Notes: generated by a model not told the origin, from the letters alone. Shown: positions 36,763 to 46,955, numbered from the stretch's first letter. The stretch: 64,000 nucleotides of DNA from Derxia gummosa DSM 723 (GCF_000482785.1 NZ_KI519499.1:62001-126000); one strand, 5' to 3'. Made by a program: numbers and translations.

Positions 36763-39222
36763 ATGAACACGCTCCCCTCCTCGCACACAAGCCGCGGCCC
36801 TCTTGCCGCCGGCGAACACGCGCCGCGCCGCGAGCCGCTTTCCCGCTGGTACTGGCTGACGCCACTCATCTCGATGGCGATCTTCATCGCGGTGATGGGT
36901 GCCGGCGCCTGGTGGCTGCATCGCCAGCAGCAATCCCTCGAGCGCGAGGTGCTCTACCGCGACACCGAGGCGGCAGCGCAGACCGTGCGGCTGCGCGTGC
37001 TGTCGCAGCAGGACGCGCTGTCGTCGCTCGCGCGCAGCCTCGCGGCGGAAGAGATCGACGAGAACGGCTTCCGCTCACGCGCGAAGGAGCTGGTCGCGCA
37101 GTACGGCGAGATCAACTCGGTCGCCGCCTTCGACGCCCAGCGCAACCTGCGCTGGGCCGAGGCGCGCCCCGACTCCGGCGCCAACTGGCAAACCGGCATG
37201 CCGATCCTCGAATCCGAGCCGACCGCCAACTACAACCGCGCCCGCGACGCGCGCCAGGCGCGCTACAGCCGCGTGTATTCGCGCTCGAACGCCAAGGTGT
37301 TCGACGTGGCGGTGCCAGTGTTCATCGGCACGCGCTTCTCGGGCATGGTCATCGCCACGTATTCGGTGTCGAGCCTGCTGAGCAATGCGGTGCCGACCGA
37401 GATCCGCACCAAGTACAAGGTCGAGATCCATGACCGCGAGGAGCGCTCGATCGCGGCCGAGGGCGACCAGTTCGACGAACTTGGTGTCGAGCATTCACGC
37501 CTGCTCGATCCGCCCGGCGACGGCATGCGGCTGGTGGCCCATGCCGACGCCCAGCGTCCGCACTTCCGCACCAACCTGCTGCTGTGGCTGGTGCTCGGCC
37601 TGTCGGTGTTCATCATCTGGTCGCTCGCGACAGTGTGGCGCCACATGCTGAGGCGCGCCGCTGCCGAGCAGCAGCTGGAGCGCGAGGCGGGCTTTCGCCG
37701 CGCGATGGAAGACTCGATGCTTACCGGCATGCGCGCCATCGACATGGAAGGCCGCATCACCTACGTCAACGCCGCCTTCTGCCGCATGACCGGCTTTGCC
37801 GAGCACGAACTGCTCGGCGCGGTACCGCCCTACCCCTACTGGACCGCCGAGGACATCGCGAGCAAGTGGGACGAGTTCGCCGCCGTCATGAGCAGCCGCG
37901 CCTACCGCGACAACCTCGGCCTCGAAGCCACGGTGCAGCGCAAGGACGGCAGCCGCTTCGCCGCCCGCCTCTATCTCTCACCGCTCATCGACGAGCGCGG
38001 CGCGCAGTTCGGCTGGATGACGTCGATGACCGATATCACCGAGCCGAAGCGCGTGCGCGAAAGCCTCGCCGCCGCGCACGAGCGCTTCACCACCGTGCTG
38101 GAGGAACTGGACGCCGCCGTGTCGGTGGTCGCGCCGCCCGCCGACCCGTCACGCGGCGAGGCCGAGCTGCTGTTCGCCAACCGCTACTTCCGCCAGCTGT
38201 TCGGCAACGATCCGGCCGGCCACGCCAAGCTCGCCGGCAGCGCACCGCCCGACGCCGCCGCGCCCGGCACCGCGCACGAGGTGCATTGCACCGACATCGA
38301 CCGCTGGTTCGAGGTGCGCCGGCGCCAGATCGAATGGGTGGACGGCCGCCGCGTCGAGGTGCAGATCGCCACCGACATCACCAGCCGCGTGATGAGCGAG
38401 AACATCCAGCGCCAGCAGGCCGCGCGCGAAGCCTGGACCTCGCGGCTCATCACCATGGGCGAGATGGCGTCGAGCCTCGCCCACGAACTCAATCAGCCGC
38501 TCACCGCCATCACCAACTACTCGATGGGCACGGTCGCGCGGGTCAAGTCGATCATGTCGCGCGACCCCGAAAGCCGCGCCGGCGAGCTGCTGCCGCCGCT
38601 GGAAAAGACCGCGTCGCAGGCCCAGCGCGCCGGCGCGATCATCCGGCGCATCCGCGAGTTCGTGAAACGCCGCGAGCCCAATCGCAAGAAGGCAACGGTG
38701 CAGGCCATCCTCGACGATGCGATCGGGCTGGTGGAATTCGACGCGGTCAAGCGGCAGGTCATCATCGAGACCGAGCTTCAGCCGCATCTGCCGCCGATCG
38801 CCGTCGATCCGATCATGATCGAGCAGGTGCTGGTCAACCTCATGCGCAACGGCATCGAGGCGATGGCCGATGCGCGCGACCGACGCCTCACGGTCAGCGC
38901 CCATGTCTATACCGACCCGGCCGGACAGGTTGGCACCGCGATCGACGTCATGGACCGGGGCCACGGCATCCCGCCCGAGGCGGCGGCCCAACTGTTCGAG
39001 CCCTTCTACACGACCAAGAGCGAAGGCATGGGCATGGGCCTGAACATCTGCCGTTCGATCGTTGAGTTCCATCAGGGACGGCTGTGGGCCGAGAACAATC
39101 CCCCATTGAACGGTCAGCCAAATGGCTGCACCTTCCACTTGCGTTTGCCGTTCCATCACGCTGGGGAAACCCCAGCGAATGACGGTACCAATGAAGTCAC
39201 CTCGCAGGTGACGCCATCCTGA
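36763..39222 (+). CDS. PAS-domain membrane sensor histidine kinase (FixL/DctB-like)
   Basis: An 819-residue kinase. A first membrane helix (about 27-50), a periplasmic sensor region (to about 265) and a second helix (LLLWLVLGLSVFIIWSLATV) are followed by a PAS domain (ITYVNAAFCRMTGFAEHELLG, about 330-430), a second PAS-like region, then the HisKA domain with His in SLAHELNQPLTAITNYS (about residue 573) and a HATPase domain ending GMGMGLNICRSIVEFHQG. No haem-binding FixL signature was evident. The ATG at 36763 starts close to the first helix. It is followed after 20 bp by a FixJ-type regulator, its evident partner. Confidence 0.9.
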   Translation: MNTLPSSHTSRGPLAAGEHAPRREPLSRWYWLTPLISMAIFIAVMGAGAWWLHRQQQSLEREVLYRDTEAAAQTVRLRVLSQQDALSSLARSLAAEEIDENGFRSRAKELVAQYGEINSVAAFDAQRNLRWAEARPDSGANWQTGMPILESEPTANYNRARDARQARYSRVYSRSNAKVFDVAVPVFIGTRFSGMVIATYSVSSLLSNAVPTEIRTKYKVEIHDREERSIAAEGDQFDELGVEHSRLLDPPGDGMRLVAHADAQRPHFRTNLLLWLVLGLSVFIIWSLATVWRHMLRRAAAEQQLEREAGFRRAMEDSMLTGMRAIDMEGRITYVNAAFCRMTGFAEHELLGAVPPYPYWTAEDIASKWDEFAAVMSSRAYRDNLGLEATVQRKDGSRFAARLYLSPLIDERGAQFGWMTSMTDITEPKRVRESLAAAHERFTTVLEELDAAVSVVAPPADPSRGEAELLFANRYFRQLFGNDPAGHAKLAGSAPPDAAAPGTAHEVHCTDIDRWFEVRRRQIEWVDGRRVEVQIATDITSRVMSENIQRQQAAREAWTSRLITMGEMASSLAHELNQPLTAITNYSMGTVARVKSIMSRDPESRAGELLPPLEKTASQAQRAGAIIRRIREFVKRREPNRKKATVQAILDDAIGLVEFDAVKRQVIIETELQPHLPPIAVDPIMIEQVLVNLMRNGIEAMADARDRRLTVSAHVYTDPAGQVGTAIDVMDRGHGIPPEAAAQLFEPFYTTKSEGMGMGLNICRSIVEFHQGRLWAENNPPLNGQPNGCTFHLRLPFHHAGETPANDGTNEVTSQVTPS

Positions 39223-39242
39223 AGCAAGACCAGGAGATGCCA

Positions 39243-39899
39243 ATGCTCGCCACCCCCCTCCGCTCTTCCGCGCCCGCCACCACCACGCAGCCGCCCACCG
39301 TCTTCATCGTCGATGACGACGAAGCTGTGCGCGACTCGCTCGCCTGGCTGCTGGAAGCCAACACCTATCGCGTGCAGGCCTTCGAATCCGCCGAAGCCTT
39401 CCTGGAAAGCTACGAGCCGATGAAGATCGGCGTGCTCCTGCTCGATGTGCGCATGCCCGGCATGAGCGGCCTCGAGCTCCAGGAGCGCCTCAATGCCATG
39501 GGCAATGGCAACCGCTTCTTCCTGCCGATCATCTTCATCACCGGCCACGGCGATGTGCCGATGGCGGTGTCCACCATGAAGAAGGGCGCGGTCGATTTCG
39601 TCGAGAAGCCGTTCAACGAATCGGAACTGCGGGCCATCGTCGAACGCATGCTGACCCAGGCCCAGACCGTCGCCGCCGACAACGTCCGCAAGCGCGCGGC
39701 GGAAGAAAAGCTTTCGCGCCTCACGCTGCGTGAGCGTCAGGTGCTCGACTGCATCGTCGCAGGCCGGCTCAACAAGCAGATCGCCGACGACCTGTCGATC
39801 AGCATCAAGACCGTCGAAGCGCATCGCGCCAACGTGATGGAAAAGCTTGGCGTCGCCAATGTCGCGGATCTGCTCAAGCTGGCGTTGAGCCAACGCTGA
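39243..39899 (+). CDS. FixJ-type response regulator
   Basis: A 218-residue regulator: receiver domain with DDD at 24-26 and phospho-acceptor Asp68 in LLLDVRMPGMSG, then a LuxR/FixJ helix-turn-helix (LTLRERQVLDCIVAGRLNKQIADDL, SIKTVEAHRANVMEKLGV). The ATG at 39243 has AGGAG six bases upstream; the ATG at 39237 abuts that site and cannot use it. It forms an operon with the kinase gene. Position next to aceE suggests, but does not prove, control of central metabolism. Confidence 0.92.
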   Translation: MLATPLRSSAPATTTQPPTVFIVDDDEAVRDSLAWLLEANTYRVQAFESAEAFLESYEPMKIGVLLLDVRMPGMSGLELQERLNAMGNGNRFFLPIIFITGHGDVPMAVSTMKKGAVDFVEKPFNESELRAIVERMLTQAQTVAADNVRKRAAEEKLSRLTLRERQVLDCIVAGRLNKQIADDLSISIKTVEAHRANVMEKLGVANVADLLKLALSQR

Positions 39900-39932
39900 T
39901 TGACGGGCGACGAACACGCAGCCCTGCATGCG

Positions 39933-39971
39933 AGAAGGGCCGGACGCGGGATACCCCGCCTCCGGCCCTTC
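39933..39971. terminator. Convergent hairpin after FixJ-like gene and PHA-system gene
   Basis: An 11-bp outer stem (39933-39943 with 39961-39971) plus an inner GCGGG/CCCGC stem, between two convergent gene ends. No T-run follows on either strand. Confidence 0.55.
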
Positions 39972-39998
39972 GTGCTTCTGGTGCCTTCCGAGCGTAGC

Positions 39999-40283
39999 TC
40001 AACCCGCCGCGATCGCCTTGTCGATCGAGGCCGCAAGCTGCTGCTCGATCGCTCCGGCGAAACCGGCAAACATGAAGCCGAGTTCGATCGTCACCTCGAC
40101 GCGGCTGTCGCTGATCTGCACCTTGCCGTCCACGCCCGGCCGGTAGAACGCCAGGGAATTGCCCTGCCAGCCGCCGCTGCTCAGCCCGAACTTCTCCGCC
40201 AGCTTGTCCACGACCTTTTGCGACACGCGCCGTGCGCCTTCCAGCCCGAGTTGATGGTTGCGCGTGATCGAAATGCTAGCCAT
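39999..40283 (-). CDS. Polyhydroxyalkanoic acid system family protein
   Basis: A 94-residue protein matching the PHA granule-region family (PF09650-type): MASISITRNHQLGLEGARRVSQKVVDKLAEKFGLSSGGW with a central ISDSRVEVTIELGF and a C-terminal amphipathic helix. Its molecular role is unknown; the family is found with PHA genes in many proteobacteria. The position is 2 kb from phaZ and 30 kb from phaP. It is likely its own unit or led by pncB upstream on the same strand (63 bp gap). Confidence 0.85.
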   Translation of the reverse strand: MASISITRNHQLGLEGARRVSQKVVDKLAEKFGLSSGGWQGNSLAFYRPGVDGKVQISDSRVEVTIELGFMFAGFAGAIEQQLAASIDKAIAAG

Positions 40284-40346
40284 GCCTGAATCTTCCTCCG
40301 TGCAATTTGATGAATTCGAATCCCTTGGCCCAAGCGCAATGCGCTG

Positions 40347-41516
40347 TCAGCCGGCAATCTGGAATACCTGACGCAGATAAGCGAGATAGGCTGCGTCGTC
40401 GCACATGTTCTTTGCTGGCGAATCCGAAATCTTCGCCACCGGCGCGCCATTGCATCGCACCATCTTGATCACGATCTGCAAGGGCTCTGGGCCGACATCA
40501 TTCATCAGATTGGTACCGATTCCGAACGCCAAGCGAGTGCGCCCGCGGAATCGCTGGTAAAGCGCCATTACCAGACCAAAATCCAGGCTGTCGGAAAACA
40601 CCATGAGCTTTGTTCGCGGATCGCAGCGATTGCGAGTCCAGTGTTCGATCATTCTTTCACCCCAGGCAAAGGGATCACCGGAATCGTGACGTGCGCCGTC
40701 GAACAGCTTGCAGAAGAACATGTCGAAATCGCGCAGGAATGCATCGAGTCCGTAGACATCGGAAAGCGCAATCCCTAGATCGCCGCGATACTCGCGCGCC
40801 CAGGTCTCGAGCGCGAAGGTCTGGGAGTCGCGCAACCGCGGACCGAGCGCCTGGCAGGCCTGGAGGTACTCATGGGCCATCGTGCCGTGCGGCACAAGGC
40901 CATGGCGCATCGCGTACCAGACGTTGGAGGTGCCGGCAAAGCGGTCGCCGAGGCCGTCGCGCAGCCCCAGCAACACCTCTTCCTGCCAGGCTCGCGAAAA
41001 CCGGCGACGAGTGCCGTAATCGGCAATTCGCAAATTGTCGAAGTCCGCGTCACTTGCCACCAAATCGATCTTGGCACGCAAACGCTGGCGCCCTTCTGCC
41101 AGATCGGCATCGGCCACGAGATTCCTGAAATACACTTCATTGATGATGGCCAGCAACGGAATCTCGAAAAGAATCGTGTGCAGCCATGGACCCTTGATCG
41201 ACAACTCGATCCCACCATCCACCGTGGGTTCGATGCTCAGATACTTCTGATTAAGGCGAAATATCCCGAGAAAATCGACAAAGTCGCTCTTGATGAACCT
41301 GAGGCCACGCATGTACTGCAGTTCGGCTTCTTTGAATTGCAGTCCGACCAGATGCTTGATCTCGCCCCGAATCTCATCTACATGCTTGGCGAGATTCACT
41401 CCGGGCGTGCGGCACCGAAACCGGTACTCGACATTCGCACCCGGAAAATGATGCAGCACGACCTGCATCATCGTGAACTTGTAGAGATCGGTATCGAGAA
41501 GCGACTGGATGATCAT
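40347..41516 (-). CDS. pncB: Nicotinate phosphoribosyltransferase
   Basis: Salvages nicotinate to nicotinate mononucleotide with PRPP and ATP. It is 389 residues, the usual bacterial length. Hallmarks are [16 protein letters not shown] at the N-terminus, [22 protein letters not shown] (the GT(S/N)N block followed by the catalytic His-containing PxGTxAHE), and [12 protein letters not shown] toward the end. The ATG at 41516 starts at the conserved N-terminus. It is divergent from fdxA. Confidence 0.96.
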   Translation of the reverse strand: MIIQSLLDTDLYKFTMMQVVLHHFPGANVEYRFRCRTPGVNLAKHVDEIRGEIKHLVGLQFKEAELQYMRGLRFIKSDFVDFLGIFRLNQKYLSIEPTVDGGIELSIKGPWLHTILFEIPLLAIINEVYFRNLVADADLAEGRQRLRAKIDLVASDADFDNLRIADYGTRRRFSRAWQEEVLLGLRDGLGDRFAGTSNVWYAMRHGLVPHGTMAHEYLQACQALGPRLRDSQTFALETWAREYRGDLGIALSDVYGLDAFLRDFDMFFCKLFDGARHDSGDPFAWGERMIEHWTRNRCDPRTKLMVFSDSLDFGLVMALYQRFRGRTRLAFGIGTNLMNDVGPEPLQIVIKMVRCNGAPVAKISDSPAKNMCDDAAYLAYLRQVFQIAG

Positions 41517-41679
41517 GACGGAAGAGGTGTCGGGGCCGCGCCCTGGGCACGGACCGCTCGGCGACGACGGCAAGCACCAAGGGCCGTCGGTTAGAATGCC
41601 AGTCTTTTCAGCAGGTTCAGCGCGGGCAAGAACAGGACTCGCACTGCACGCACAAACTCCATCGATCCCGAGGTTTTAC

Positions 41680-42003
41680 ATGACTCACGTTGTGACCGAA
41701 CAATGTATTCGCTGCCGTTATACGGACTGCGTGGACGTCTGTCCGGTCGATTGCTTCCGCGCTGGCCCCAACTTCCTCGTGATCGATCCCGATGAGTGCA
41801 TCGACTGTGCCGTCTGCATTCCCGAGTGCCCCGTGAACGCGATCGTGGCGGAAGAGGACGTGCCCGCCGACCAGACGGCCTATATCGCCCTCAACGCCGA
41901 ACTGGCCAAGAGCTGGCCGTCGATTACCCGCAGCGAAGACCCGTTGGCCGATCACAAGCAATGGGCCAACGTCCCCGACAAGCTGAAGTACCTCGAACGC
42001 TGA
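41680..42003 (+). CDS. fdxA: 7Fe ferredoxin FdxA
   Basis: A 107-residue cytoplasmic electron carrier with one [3Fe-4S] and one [4Fe-4S] cluster. Cys residues at 9, 12, 17, 21, 25, 40, 43, 46 and 50 match Azotobacter ferredoxin I with an offset of one: 9, 17 and 50 fit the 3Fe cluster; 21, 40, 43 and 46 the 4Fe cluster. The ATG at 41680 is preceded by GAGG, and a -10 like TAGAAT lies at 41592-41597. It ends at the terminator at 42050-42081. Confidence 0.96.
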   Translation: MTHVVTEQCIRCRYTDCVDVCPVDCFRAGPNFLVIDPDECIDCAVCIPECPVNAIVAEEDVPADQTAYIALNAELAKSWPSITRSEDPLADHKQWANVPDKLKYLER

Positions 42004-42049
42004 CCGGCCCTACGCCCGTAAGCGGGCGGCGATCACCAGGTTCAAGATG

Positions 42050-42081
42050 ACGGCGCACCGGATCCCGGGGCGCCGTTTTTC
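42050..42081 (+). terminator. Rho-independent terminator of fdxA
   Basis: A 7-bp stem (ACGGCGC with GCGCCGT) around a GC-rich inner stretch, followed by TTTTT, 47 bp after the fdxA stop. Confidence 0.85.
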
Positions 42082-42340
42082 TTTGCATGCACGCATCCGG
42101 CGACCACACCACGGTGCCAGCAGCTTGTGATCTCTGAAAACCCCCGGTTGCCCGAGCGATCAGGATTGTCGGAAATGCGATGAAATCCGGACCAGCCGCA
42201 GCGCCCATCGCCCATGCTGCTATGCAACAAAACAGGCCGATGGCAAACTCGCGCCGGCTTTCCGTCAACGGGCAACGCAGGCGATTCGACGCAGGCGCAG
42301 GGTGCGTGGCGCTCCCGGCAAAAATCACAGGGACAACAGC
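42082..42340 (+). promoter_or_regulatory. phaZ upstream region with motif shared with phaP
   Basis: No gene is supported. The element at 42212-42227, CCATGCTGCTATGCAA, differs in one base from 8702-8717 upstream of phaP. It lies 114 bp before the phaZ start, a plausible operator distance. No convincing -35/-10 pair was identified. Confidence 0.45.
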
Positions 42341-43570
42341 ATGCTTTACCAATTTCACGAGATGCAGCGTGCCATGCTGCGCCCGCTTTCGGCTTGGGCC
42401 GAAGCTACGGCGCAGATCTATTCGAACCCCGTTTTGCCGTTCTCGCACACCCCAATGGCCAAGCGGATGTCGGCCGGATTGCAATTGCTGCACCGCATCG
42501 GAAAAACCTACGAAAAGCCCGATTGGAACCTCGAGACCACGGAGGTCGACGGACAGACCATCGAAGTCACGACAGAAACAGCCATCGATCTTCCGTTCTG
42601 CAAGCTGACCCATTTCCGCCGCGCCATCAGCGATGAGCGGAACGCTCAGGATCCGCGCGTACTTCTCGTCGCGCCACTCTCCGGCCACTTCGCCACCCTG
42701 CTGCGCGATACGGCACGCATGCTGATTCGTGACCATGACGTCTGGGTGACCGAATGGGTCGATGCCAAGTTCATTCCCGTCACCGAAGGCCCGTGGTGCC
42801 TCGACGACTACGTTCACTACGTCATCGAATTCATCCGCGCACTGGGTCCGAGCATTCACCTCATCTCGGTCTGCCAGCCGACGGTGCCGGTGCTCGCGGC
42901 GGTGTCGCTGATGGCCTCGGCCAATGATCCGAAGTCGCCCCGCTCCATGACGATGATGGGCGGTCCGATCGACACCCGGCGCGGCTCGACCGCGGTCAAC
43001 GATCTGGCCAAGCGCAAGCCGCTCAGCTGGTTCGAGAACCATGTGATCTATTCTGTGCCGGCCCAGCATCCTGGCTATCTGCGCAAGGTCTATCCCGGTT
43101 TTCTTCAACACGCCGGGTTCGTCGCGATGAATCCCGATCGTCACACCCAGGCCCACTACGATTACTACCTCGACCTGGTGAAGGGTGACCTCGACGACGC
43201 CGAGTCGCACCGCAAGTTCTACGACGAGTACAACGCGGTGCTAGACATGCCGGCCGAGTACTACCTGCAGACCATCCGCACCGTATTTCAGGACCACCTG
43301 CTGCCGCGAGGCCTGTGGGAAGTGCGCGGACAGCTTGTCAAGCCGGCCGACATCAAGACCACCGCCCTACTCACCGTCGAGGGCGAACTCGACGACATCT
43401 CCGGGCCGGGCCAGACCCAGGCGGCGCACGACCTGTGCACCGGCATTCCGGCGGATCGCCAGCAGGACGTCGTAGTGGAAGGCGCCGGGCATTACGGCAT
43501 TTTCTCGGGCCGCCGCTGGCGCGAGGTGGTGTATCCGAAGATTCGCGAATTCATCCGCGAGCACAACTGA
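42341..43570 (+). CDS. phaZ: Intracellular polyhydroxybutyrate depolymerase
   Basis: Mobilises stored PHB by thiolysis/hydrolysis at the granule surface. It has 409 residues of the PhaZa1 family: the nucleophile is Cys178 in HLISVCQPTVPV rather than the Ser of extracellular enzymes, with the catalytic Asp in EGELDDISGPGQ and His in EGAGHYGIFSG. There is no signal peptide, in keeping with a cytoplasmic enzyme. AGGGA lies nine bases before the ATG. It is monocistronic with a strong hairpin after it. Confidence 0.95.
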   Translation: MLYQFHEMQRAMLRPLSAWAEATAQIYSNPVLPFSHTPMAKRMSAGLQLLHRIGKTYEKPDWNLETTEVDGQTIEVTTETAIDLPFCKLTHFRRAISDERNAQDPRVLLVAPLSGHFATLLRDTARMLIRDHDVWVTEWVDAKFIPVTEGPWCLDDYVHYVIEFIRALGPSIHLISVCQPTVPVLAAVSLMASANDPKSPRSMTMMGGPIDTRRGSTAVNDLAKRKPLSWFENHVIYSVPAQHPGYLRKVYPGFLQHAGFVAMNPDRHTQAHYDYYLDLVKGDLDDAESHRKFYDEYNAVLDMPAEYYLQTIRTVFQDHLLPRGLWEVRGQLVKPADIKTTALLTVEGELDDISGPGQTQAAHDLCTGIPADRQQDVVVEGAGHYGIFSGRRWREVVYPKIREFIREHN

Positions 43571-43589
43571 AATCTCCGGAGCCACAAAT

Positions 43590-43618
43590 GCCAAGGGCCG
43601 CACGATGCGGCCCTTGGC
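43590..43618. terminator. Convergent hairpin between phaZ and ntrC
   Basis: A perfect 13-bp stem (43590-43602 with 43606-43618) with a 3-base loop between convergent genes. It is flanked by short AT-rich tails rather than a true T-run. Confidence 0.65.
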
Positions 43619-43663
43619 CATTCAGCGCCCATCCGACTTGCGGTCGCCTGGGTCGGCATCAGT

Positions 43664-45214
43664 TCAAAGTTCGGAATCCGTCGACTCAAGTCCGAGATCC
43701 TGGACCTTGCGCGTGATGGTGTTGCGCCCGATACCCAGCTTCTGCGCCGCTTCGATGCGGCGCCCATGGGTGAAGTTGAGTGCCGTCCGGATAACCGCTG
43801 CCTCGAACTTACGCGTCAGCTGTTCCATTACCTCGGGGCTGCGCGCAGACAGCAGCCGCGCAGCTTCGCGCTCCAGCGAACGCACCCAATCGTCACCCTC
43901 GGACGAGGATGCTGCCGTCAAAGCGACGCTTGCCGAGCCGAATCCCGCCGCCGCGATCCCGCCTGTCGGCGGTACGGCGCCGGTCGACGTCACTGCCTCC
44001 GGCGCAATTGCCAAGCCCGCCACTGCGACCGAAGCCGCCGCACCCAGCTGCTCGCGCACCTCCGGCGGCAGATCCTTCACCTCGATCACTTGACCCGGTG
44101 CCATCACGGTCAGCCAGTGGCAGAGGTTTTCGAGTTGGCGCACGTTGCCAGGCAGCGGCAGGGTCATCAGCGCCTGCAGAGCTTCCATCGACAGACGCTT
44201 GGACTCGACTTGGAGTTGGCGAGCGCTGACCTTGAGAAAGTGCTGTGCCAGCAGAGGAATGTCCTCGCGACGTTCTCGCAGCGACGGCAGGCGTAGGCGG
44301 ATCACGTTGAGCCGATGAAACAGGTCTTCGCGGAACAGCCCCTGCTTGACCCGCTCTTCAAGGTTCTGGTGGGTTGCCGCGATGACGCGCACGTTGGCCC
44401 GGATCGGACTTACCCCGCCGACGCGGTAGAAGGTGCCATCGGACAGCACCCGCAGCAGACGGGTCTGCAATTCGGCGGGCATGTCGCCGATTTCATCGAG
44501 GAACAGCGTGCCGTTCTCGGCCTGCTCGAAGCGTCCGCGGCGCAAGGTCTGGGCACCGGTGAACGCACCGCGTTCATGGCCGAAAAGCTCGCTTTCCAGC
44601 AGGTCGCGCGGAATGGCGGCGGTGTTGAGCGCAATGAACGGGGCATCACGGCGCGGGCTGTGGCGATGCAGCGCACGGGCTACCAGTTCCTTGCCAGTAC
44701 CGGATTCGCCGGTGATCAGCACGGTCACATTCGACTGCGACAGCCGGCCGATCGCGCGGAACACGTCCTGCATTGCCGAGGCTTGGCCGAGGATCTCGGG
44801 GGCCGCCGTTGTGGTCTCGGTAGCGACCGCCTCCTCGCGCTGGCTTTCACTCACGGCGCGCCGGATCAGATCGACCGCCTTGGTGATGTCGAAAGGCTTG
44901 GGCAGGTATTCGAAGGCGCCACCCTGAAAGGCCGCGACGGCGCTTTCGAGGTCGGAATAGGCGGTCATGATGATGACCGGCACGGCCGGATGGTCACGAC
45001 GCACCTGCTGAAGCAGTTCGAGGCCCGCGTTCTGTGTCGCGCCACCCGGCATCCGGATATCGGAAACCATCACTTGTGGTTCTTCGACTTCAAGTGCGTC
45101 GAGCGCCTCGCGCATGTTCGAGAAGGTGCAGACGGGAAACTGCTCACGCGTCAAGGCTTTTTCGAGAACCCAGCGGATCGATTGATCGTCGTCGATGATC
45201 CAGATCGGCTTCAT
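43664..45214 (-). CDS. ntrC: Nitrogen regulator NtrC (sigma54 activator)
   Basis: A 516-residue enhancer-binding protein. Receiver domain 1-115 with phospho-acceptor Asp52 in [11 protein letters not shown]+ domain about 140-375 with Walker A GESGTGKE and the sigma54-contact loop GAFTGA; an Ala-rich linker (about 395-430) longer than in E. coli; Fis-type helix-turn-helix at the end ([21 protein letters not shown]). AAGGTGG precedes the ATG. It follows ntrB by 131 bp. It could activate the sigma54-type promoters noted at 48664-48680 and 9800-9816. Confidence 0.96.
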   Translation of the reverse strand: MKPIWIIDDDQSIRWVLEKALTREQFPVCTFSNMREALDALEVEEPQVMVSDIRMPGGATQNAGLELLQQVRRDHPAVPVIIMTAYSDLESAVAAFQGGAFEYLPKPFDITKAVDLIRRAVSESQREEAVATETTTAAPEILGQASAMQDVFRAIGRLSQSNVTVLITGESGTGKELVARALHRHSPRRDAPFIALNTAAIPRDLLESELFGHERGAFTGAQTLRRGRFEQAENGTLFLDEIGDMPAELQTRLLRVLSDGTFYRVGGVSPIRANVRVIAATHQNLEERVKQGLFREDLFHRLNVIRLRLPSLRERREDIPLLAQHFLKVSARQLQVESKRLSMEALQALMTLPLPGNVRQLENLCHWLTVMAPGQVIEVKDLPPEVREQLGAAASVAVAGLAIAPEAVTSTGAVPPTGGIAAAGFGSASVALTAASSSEGDDWVRSLEREAARLLSARSPEVMEQLTRKFEAAVIRTALNFTHGRRIEAAQKLGIGRNTITRKVQDLGLESTDSEL

Positions 45215-45345
45215 TTGCGTCCACCTTCTTGCTGAGTGTCTGCATTCGGGGCGCATTCGCGGCCTGCGTTGCGGGCCACTCGCACCACTTGGGTGTCTTT
45301 CATTCCTGTCCTGTCAAAACTCATCGGCCGGAGTTGCCGCGGCGT

Positions 45346-46425
45346 TCAGGAACCGAGCGGGAGCAGGATCCGGAAATCTGTCGAACCCGGCTCGCTATCG
45401 CATTCGATGACGCCGTGGTGTTGCTGGACAAACGTCTGTGCCAGCGTGAGGCCGAGTCCACTGCCACCTTCGCGCCCGGAAACCAGCGGATAGAAAATCC
45501 GGTCACGAATATCGGCGGGAATCCCAGGTCCGTTATCGATAATATGCAAATCTAATGCCAACGGCCATCTACGCTTTCCGAGCGTGACATTGCGGATCAC
45601 CCGGGTGCGCAGGGTAATGACCGCCGCGCCTTCGGCAATGTGACGCGACAAAGCTTGCGCCGCGTTATTGGCGATATTCAGCACCGCCTGAATCAGTTGC
45701 TCCTTGTCGCCTCGAATTTCCGGCACGCTGATATCGTAATCACGCACGATCTTCAGACCTTGGGGAAATTCGGCGAGTATCACTGACCGAACCCGTTCAC
45801 AGACCTCATGAATGTTCACCTGTGAAATCAGCTTGGGCCGGCGATGCGGTGCAAGCAGCCGATCCACGAGGGTCTGAAGGCGGTCGGCCTCCTTGACGAT
45901 TACCTGGGTGTATTCACGCAATTCGGCGGCCCGGTCCATGACCGAGATTTCCTGTTCCAGCAATTGCGCCGCCCCGCGGATTCCGCCGAGCGGATTCTTG
46001 ATCTCATGTGCCAGATTGCGGATCAGCTCGCGATTGGCCTGCCCTTGCTCGATCAGACGCTCCGCCCGATCCACCTTGAGCTGCTGCTCGATCTCTCGGA
46101 ACTCGATCAGGGCGCCAAGACCAGCCTCCTGCAAGCTGACCACCGTGCTGTGAACGGTGACCGGATCACGATTCGGCAGACCGAAAGTCACGTCCTGACG
46201 CTTCTGCTCGAAGCGTCCTTCATACACCTGAGTGAGCAGTTCGGTCAGACCGCTGCCCGGAAAGATCATTCCGATCACCTGCCCGACCAGCGCCCGGCGC
46301 GAGACGCTGAGCATGCTTTCGAGCGCCGAATTCGCAAACACGACCGTGAATTGCGAATCCGTGACGAGCACGCCGCACCCCAGAAGATCAAGGCCCGCAA
46401 ACTGCGGGAACTGGCCTGCATTCAT
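45346..46425 (-). CDS. ntrB: Nitrogen sensor kinase/phosphatase NtrB
   Basis: A 359-residue soluble kinase that, with PII, controls phosphorylation of NtrC. A PAS domain (about 12-110) precedes the HisKA domain with His140 in NLAHEIKNPLGGIRGAAQLLE and a HATPase domain with DNGPGIP and GGSGLGLTLAQTF. GGGAG lies five bases before the ATG at 46425. It begins 13 bp after the DUF4124 gene and is presumably transcribed with it from the promoter at 46956-46984. Confidence 0.96.
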   Translation of the reverse strand: MNAGQFPQFAGLDLLGCGVLVTDSQFTVVFANSALESMLSVSRRALVGQVIGMIFPGSGLTELLTQVYEGRFEQKRQDVTFGLPNRDPVTVHSTVVSLQEAGLGALIEFREIEQQLKVDRAERLIEQGQANRELIRNLAHEIKNPLGGIRGAAQLLEQEISVMDRAAELREYTQVIVKEADRLQTLVDRLLAPHRRPKLISQVNIHEVCERVRSVILAEFPQGLKIVRDYDISVPEIRGDKEQLIQAVLNIANNAAQALSRHIAEGAAVITLRTRVIRNVTLGKRRWPLALDLHIIDNGPGIPADIRDRIFYPLVSGREGGSGLGLTLAQTFVQQHHGVIECDSEPGSTDFRILLPLGS

Positions 46426-46438
46426 TGCAACTCCCGAA

Positions 46439-46921
46439 TCAATTGGGCAGGTTGCCAAGCTCACGCTTGATCGAGGTGAGATTGCCTTCCGCCTGGGCGA
46501 TGTCTTCCTTCAGGCGAGCAACCCGATCGAGATACTTCTGGTAATTGCGCTCGTCGCCACGCCGCTCGGGTTCGCCATTGTTGAATTCGGCTCGAAGCTG
46601 CTGCAGGCGCTCTTCCTGAACATGCAATTCGGCCTCGAGTATCCGGCGTCGATCATCGTCACGCCCCTTCTGTACGGCGGGATCGATCTTGAGATCCCCG
46701 CGCGGCGCGGCGGCAGCCGGATTTGCCGGCTTGGCCGAAACAGGCGCGCTGCGCGGTACCGTCGTGATCGCCGGTAGATCGATGGGCTTGCACCCTCTCG
46801 TATCTCCGACGTTCTTGTATTCGATCGTCTTGTCAGGCAATTCGCATTTCACGACCTGCGCATTTGCATCAAGGCTCAGCCAGCCGAGCAGCAGGGTGGA
46901 AATGAAAAAGCGGTGCGTCAT
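46439..46921 (-). CDS. Exported DUF4124-domain protein with C-terminal coiled coil
   Basis: A 160-residue secreted or periplasmic protein: a signal peptide (RFFISTLLLGWLSLDANA), a short DUF4124-like domain with two Cys (VVKCELPDKTIEYKNVGDTRGCKPID), an Ala/Pro linker, then a charged helical stretch (about 90-155) likely to form a coiled coil. Function unknown. It is the first gene of the transcript that continues into ntrB and ntrC, 13 bp apart, an arrangement seen in other betaproteobacteria as far as I recall. Whether it affects nitrogen sensing is not known. Confidence 0.8.
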   Translation of the reverse strand: MTHRFFISTLLLGWLSLDANAQVVKCELPDKTIEYKNVGDTRGCKPIDLPAITTVPRSAPVSAKPANPAAAAPRGDLKIDPAVQKGRDDDRRRILEAELHVQEERLQQLRAEFNNGEPERRGDERNYQKYLDRVARLKEDIAQAEGNLTSIKRELGNLPN

Positions 46922-46955
46922 TCGTGGTCCCCGTCGCGACAGAAAGTCGGAATCC

